NCBI GenBank assembly: GCA_028292075.1
Contig: JAQGNA010000266.1
Coordinates: 1 to 9,106, forward strand
Source of the DNA: Rhodoferax sp.
GTDB taxonomy: Bacteria; Pseudomonadota; Gammaproteobacteria; Burkholderiales; Burkholderiaceae
Length of the DNA stretch: 9,106 nucleotides
Direction of reading: 5' to 3'
The position numbers and the translations under genes were made by a program. The notes under the pieces are model-generated. The model was not told where the DNA came from and ran no database searches. It saw only the letters and a program-made list of their open reading frames with translations. Shown here piece by piece: positions 6,223-9,106 of the stretch (positions are counted from its first letter, which is position 1; the number at the start of each line of letters is the position of its first letter).

Positions 6223-7034
6223 GTGGTGGCCTCGAATTTCTGTTCACGGTGTTGTGGTGGAGGCTGTTCGTTCTGGTGCACGATGGCGCGGATCTCTTCG
6301 CGCAACTCGGCGAAACGCGGTGCGGTCTTGATGGCGCGGGCATCGCCATCGCGGGCGAAGCGGTGCACGAAATCCAGCTCGAAACGCGCCACGATCCGCC
6401 CGGGGCGCGGCGACATGACGATGACTTGTGTGCCCAGGAACAAGGCTTCCTCGATCGAGTGGGTGATGAAGAAAACCTGTTTGCCGGTGCGGTGCCAGAC
6501 CGAGACCAGCAGCTCCTGCATCTGCTCGCGGGTCATGCTGTCGAGCGCGCCGAACGGCTCGTCCATCAAGAGAATGTCGGGGTCGGGCGCCAGCGCGCGG
6601 GCCAGGCCGACCCGCTGGCGCATGCCGCCCGACAGCTCATAGGGGGCGGCATCGGCGAAGTCCTCCAGGCCCACCAGCTGCAGCAGTTCATGAGCGCGGT
6701 CGCGCTGCTCGGCGCGCGAGGCGCCGGCGAATTTCAGGCCCAGCGCCACGTTTTCCGCCACGGTCTTCCAGGGCAGCAGGCTGTCTTTCTGGAACACCAC
6801 ACCGCGGTCGGCGCCGGGCTTCTCGATGGGCCGGCCATTCAGCGTGATGCTGCCTTCGGACAAAGGCAGAAACCCCGCCATCGCATTCAGAAGCGTGGAT
6901 TTGCCGCAGCCCGAGGTGCCTAGCGCCACCACGAAGCCGCGGTCGGAGATGTCCAGAGAGACGCGGTCCAGCGCCTGCACCGGTCGGCCGTCGCGCGCGG
7001 CAAAGTAGACGCTGGCGTTCTTGACGCTGAGCAT
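6219..7034 (-). CDS. tauB: Taurine ABC transporter ATP-binding protein TauB
   Basis: A 271-residue cytoplasmic ATPase powering taurine import. Motifs are complete and in order: Walker [10 protein letters not shown] (39-47), Q-loop [11 protein letters not shown] (79-89, Gln82), ABC signature [15 protein letters not shown] (134-148), Walker [13 protein letters not shown] (154-165) and the switch His192 in [10 protein letters not shown]. The Walker A second position is Thr where Pro or Ala is usual, a tolerated variant. The [15 protein letters not shown] stretch and overall length fit TauB/SsuB. A C-terminal tail of about 45 residues ends in a polar [15 protein letters not shown] that is probably dispensable. 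The gene lies 11 bp downstream of tauA, with only a GC-rich weak ribosome site, and overlaps tauC by four bases. The TauB rather than SsuB name rests mainly on the neighbours. Confidence 0.92.
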   Translation of the reverse strand: MLSVKNASVYFAARDGRPVQALDRVSLDISDRGFVVALGTSGCGKSTLLNAMAGFLPLSEGSITLNGRPIEKPGADRGVVFQKDSLLPWKTVAENVALGLKFAGASRAEQRDRAHELLQLVGLEDFADAAPYELSGGMRQRVGLARALAPDPDILLMDEPFGALDSMTREQMQELLVSVWHRTGKQVFFITHSIEEALFLGTQVIVMSPRPGRIVARFELDFVHRFARDGDARAIKTAPRFAELREEIRAIVHQNEQPPPQHREQKFEATT

Positions 7035-7045
7035 GCGGCGCCCGC

Positions 7046-8098
7046 TTATTTCTTCAGCGTGGAGGCGCCGACAGCGGCCACCACCTTCGCGCCGCCGCTT
7101 GCCACAGCGCTCGGTGTGACGAAGGCCGCATAACTGGGCGCCACCTCGGAGATCTTCTTTTGCTCCTTCAAAAAGGCCGCCGTCTGTTTCAGGATGCGGG
7201 CCACGCCGGAATTTTCGCCCCCGCCCAGCCAGGCGTCGGAGGCCTGGACGTCCTGCGGCACCAGGTTCAGGTTCTTCAGCGCGGCGGCGAAGTCGGCCGG
7301 CGTGCCGCCCAGCAGCTTGGCCAGCGCCTTGGCGTTGTCGCTGTCCGGTCCCCAGGCGGCCTTGTCCTTGGCGAACGAGGTGGAATATTTGTCGATCACG
7401 CCGGCATACGATCTGAGGAACTCGGCGTTGTCCTTGGCAAAGGCCCCGGTGGCCACCCAGGCGCTGAAGGTGGGCGCGCCTTTTTCGGCCACTTCCCTGG
7501 AGGTGATGAGCACCTTGCCGTTCTTCTTCAACTCGGTCAGCGCCGGATCCCAGACGAAGCCGCCGTCGATGTCGCCGCGGTTGTAGGCGGCCACGATCTC
7601 GGGCTGCGGTATGGCGAACACCTGCACGTCTTTTTCGCTCAGGCCCTGTTGCTTCAGCAGGGCCAGCAACTGGTAGTGGTCGGTCGAGACCGGCGCGGCG
7701 GCGAGCTTCTTGCCCTTCAGGTCTTTCACGCTGTTGATGCCCGAGCCATTGCGCACCACCAGGGCTTCATCGGTGCCCGAGATCGACGCCAGCTGGAAGG
7801 CCTTCACATCGAGGCCGCGCGAGGTGGCCGCAGCGAATGGGCTCGAGCCCACATAGCCGACCTGCACGTCGCCGGAGGCGATCGCGGCCAGCACATCCGC
7901 GCCAGAATTGAACCTGCGGAAATCGATCTGGTAGCCGGTGGTCTTGGCGAAATCACCGTTGGCGATGGCCACCGAAGAGGGCAGGGCGTCGGTCTGGTAG
8001 CCGATGACGACCTTCTTGTCTGCGGCGATGCCGATGCCGGTCTGGGCCAGCAAGGCCAGGGCGAGCGCGGCGCTCAGGATGGGTTTCATGAACTTCAT
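7046..8098 (-). CDS. tauA: Periplasmic taurine-binding protein TauA
   Basis: A 350-residue periplasmic binding protein that captures taurine for TauBC. A Sec signal peptide ([26 protein letters not shown]) is cleaved near residue 26. The mature protein carries TauA hallmarks: [86 protein letters not shown] and [10 protein letters not shown], all closely matching E. coli TauA as I remember it. The protein is about 30 residues longer than E. coli TauA (~320). It ends in an Ala/Val/Gly/Ser-rich tail after YAAFVT ([20 protein letters not shown]) that the E. coli protein lacks. The start at 8098 is supported by AGGAG six bases upstream; Met4 is the alternative. First gene of a tauABC operon divergent from tauD. 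Confidence 0.94.
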   Translation of the reverse strand: MKFMKPILSAALALALLAQTGIGIAADKKVVIGYQTDALPSSVAIANGDFAKTTGYQIDFRRFNSGADVLAAIASGDVQVGYVGSSPFAAATSRGLDVKAFQLASISGTDEALVVRNGSGINSVKDLKGKKLAAAPVSTDHYQLLALLKQQGLSEKDVQVFAIPQPEIVAAYNRGDIDGGFVWDPALTELKKNGKVLITSREVAEKGAPTFSAWVATGAFAKDNAEFLRSYAGVIDKYSTSFAKDKAAWGPDSDNAKALAKLLGGTPADFAAALKNLNLVPQDVQASDAWLGGGENSGVARILKQTAAFLKEQKKISEVAPSYAAFVTPSAVASGGAKVVAAVGASTLKK

Positions 8099-8104
8099 TG
8101 GTGA

Positions 8105-8109
8105 CTCCT
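8105..8109 (-). promoter_or_regulatory. Ribosome binding site of tauA
   Basis: AGGAG on the minus strand, six bases before the ATG at 8098. It is the strongest Shine-Dalgarno seen in the window and favours this start over Met4. Confidence 0.75.
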
Positions 8110-8126
8110 GCGATGTGTATGGAACA

Positions 8127-8140
8127 CGGCCACATGGCCG
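8127..8140. promoter_or_regulatory. Palindrome in the tauA leader, possible operator
   Basis: CGGCCACATGGCCG is a perfect 6-bp inverted repeat with a 2-base centre, 28 bp upstream of the tauA start. It could be a repressor-type operator or a leader hairpin. Short GC palindromes also arise by chance in DNA of this composition. Confidence 0.3.
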
Positions 8141-8184
8141 GGTTTGTCGATCAGCTTAGCGGTGCACATCGGCCGCGTCTTCGA

Positions 8185-8213
8185 ATGAAAATCAACTTGC
8201 TAATGCCGATAAC
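8185..8213 (+). promoter_or_regulatory. Candidate sigma-70-type promoter for tauD
   Basis: ATGAAA (8185-8190), a 17-bp spacer, then GATAAC (8208-8213). Each hexamer matches its consensus at four of six positions. It sits in the AT-rich core of the intergenic region, 59 bp before the tauD ATG. Weak hexamers would fit an activator-dependent promoter. Confidence 0.3.
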
Positions 8214-8272
8214 GTGCTTCGCAAAACGGGCCGCTGGCCTACGCTTGCGGCTTTCTCATCGCCCGGCATTCC

Positions 8273-9106
8273 ATGACCATCGCCATCCATTCCTTGGGCC
8301 CTGCCATTGGTGCGGTGGTCAACGGCATTGACCTCACCCGCACCATCGATGACAACGCGCGTGACACGTTGCTGACCGCCTTGCTGCGGCACCATGTGCT
8401 GTTTTTCGAGAACCAGCCGGTGACACCGGTGCAACAGCGCGATCTGGCCCGCGCCTTCGGCGAATTGCACATCCACCCGCTCTATCCGCAGCACCCCGAG
8501 GCACGCGAAATCATCGTGCTCGACACCGATGCCCGCAATCCGCCGGACAACGACAACTGGCACACGGATGTGACCTTCATCGAGCGTCCGCCGATGGGCG
8601 CGCTGCTGTCGGCACAGCGCCTGCCGCCATGCGGTGGCGACACCTTGTGGGCCAGCGGCATCGCAGCCTATGAGGCGCTGTCGGACCCGATGCGCGGCAT
8701 GCTCGATCTATTGCGCGCCGAGCACAGCTTCGTGCAGTCTTTCCCGGCCTGGCGCTATGCCCGCACGCCAGAGGAGCGCAAGCAGTGGGAGGCCGCGGTG
8801 GCGAAGAATCCCGAGGTGGCGCATCCCGTGGTGCGCACCCATCCGGCAAGCGGCAGGCGTGGCCTGTTTGTCAACGAGGGCTTCACCAGCCGCATCCTCG
8901 AGCTGTCGAAAAAGGAAAGCGACGCCATCCTCGGCTTTCTGTTCGCGCATGTGAGCAAGCCGGAATTCACCGTGCGCTGGCGCTGGAAGATGGGCGATCT
9001 GGCCTTCTGGGACAACCGCCTGACCCAGCACTACGCCACGGCCGACTACTTGCCGCACCGCCGCGTGATGCACCGGGCCACCATCCTCGGCGATGTGCCG
9101 TATTGA
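8273..9106 (+). CDS. tauD: Taurine dioxygenase TauD
   Basis: A 277-residue cytoplasmic Fe(II)/2-oxoglutarate dioxygenase. It converts taurine, O2 and 2-oxoglutarate to sulfite, aminoacetaldehyde, succinate and CO2. It is very close to E. coli TauD as I remember it (GELHIHP, NPPDNDNWHTDVTFIE, GGDTLW-SGIAAYEALS, VAKNP, HPVVRTHP, LFVNEGFT, KPEF-VRWRW, HRATILGD). The iron ligands are His97, Asp99 and His253. Arg264 and Thr124 correspond to the 2-oxoglutarate contacts (E. coli R266, T126). His68, Asn93 and Arg268 correspond to the taurine contacts (H70, N95, R270), with Phe157 and Phe204 lining the site. All are present, so taurine is the likely substrate. The start at 8273 lacks a clear Shine-Dalgarno, but no other in-frame ATG lies nearby upstream and the length fits the family (E. 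coli 283). It is divergent from tauABC rather than last in a tauABCD operon. The stop is the final codon of the window. Confidence 0.96.
   Translation: MTIAIHSLGPAIGAVVNGIDLTRTIDDNARDTLLTALLRHHVLFFENQPVTPVQQRDLARAFGELHIHPLYPQHPEAREIIVLDTDARNPPDNDNWHTDVTFIERPPMGALLSAQRLPPCGGDTLWASGIAAYEALSDPMRGMLDLLRAEHSFVQSFPAWRYARTPEERKQWEAAVAKNPEVAHPVVRTHPASGRRGLFVNEGFTSRILELSKKESDAILGFLFAHVSKPEFTVRWRWKMGDLAFWDNRLTQHYATADYLPHRRVMHRATILGDVPY

Larger units (their letters stand above)
8099..8272. promoter_or_regulatory. Divergent tauA-tauD control region
   Basis: A 174-bp intergenic region between two divergent starts, so it must hold promoters for both tauABC and tauD. Its centre (about 8183-8227) is clearly AT-richer than its surroundings, as expected for promoter DNA. 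tau genes in other bacteria are controlled by sulfur-starvation LysR regulators (CysB, Cbl) or by TauR. I cannot identify a specific operator, and no regulator gene is present in the window. Confidence 0.7.

Noticed and set aside
7160..8104. 314-codon plus-strand open frame opposite tauA
   Set aside because: Shadow of tauA, which has a signal peptide, a strong ribosome site and family motifs.
1..9106. CRISPR arrays, tRNA or rRNA genes, complete insertion sequences
   Set aside because: No regularly spaced repeats, no tRNA or rRNA signatures and no transposase gene were seen on either strand.

Overview
The window is GC-rich (roughly two thirds G+C) apart from its first ~210 bases. It looks like chromosomal or large-replicon DNA of a high-GC betaproteobacterium, probably Burkholderiales and perhaps Comamonadaceae-like. 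That placement is inferred from base composition, protein character and cluster type, not from a marker gene. The theme is scavenging sulfur from organosulfur compounds.

Right half (5323-9106): a complete and apparently functional taurine system. tauA, tauB and tauC (binding protein, ATPase, permease) lie on the minus strand in that order, tightly packed. tauD (taurine:2-oxoglutarate dioxygenase) is divergently transcribed on the plus strand across a 174-bp control region. TauABC would import taurine. TauD would oxidise it, releasing sulfite for cysteine synthesis and aminoacetaldehyde. TauD keeps every iron, 2-oxoglutarate and taurine contact residue I could compare with E. coli TauD from memory.

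Left half (211-5179): a second minus-strand gene set that looks like a decaying organosulfur monooxygenase operon. In transcription order it holds: (1) a SfnB/DszC-like acyl-CoA-dehydrogenase-fold monooxygenase reduced to its two ends by an internal deletion; (2) an NtaA/SnaA/DszA-type FMN monooxygenase with a 1-nt frameshift near its C-terminus; (3) an intact paralogous FMN monooxygenase; (4) an intact FAD/NAD(P)-type flavoprotein; (5) the first ~75 codons of a family-5 (peptide/nickel type) ABC solute-binding protein. The last is frameshifted by 2 nt and then cut off. Original junctions of the ATGA type are still visible at 1929-1932 and 4759-4762, so this was once a translationally coupled operon. 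Its transport genes would have continued past the left boundary.

Left edge (1-210): about 50% GC, with no recognisable complete gene. It abuts the truncated binding protein at about position 210 and is most simply a rearrangement or insertion junction.

I found no RNA gene, CRISPR array, identifiable insertion sequence, regulator gene or flavin reductase. I do not think the window holds a wholly new system. Its main interest is the three independently damaged genes beside an intact tau locus, and a fortuitous in-frame fusion created by one of the lesions.
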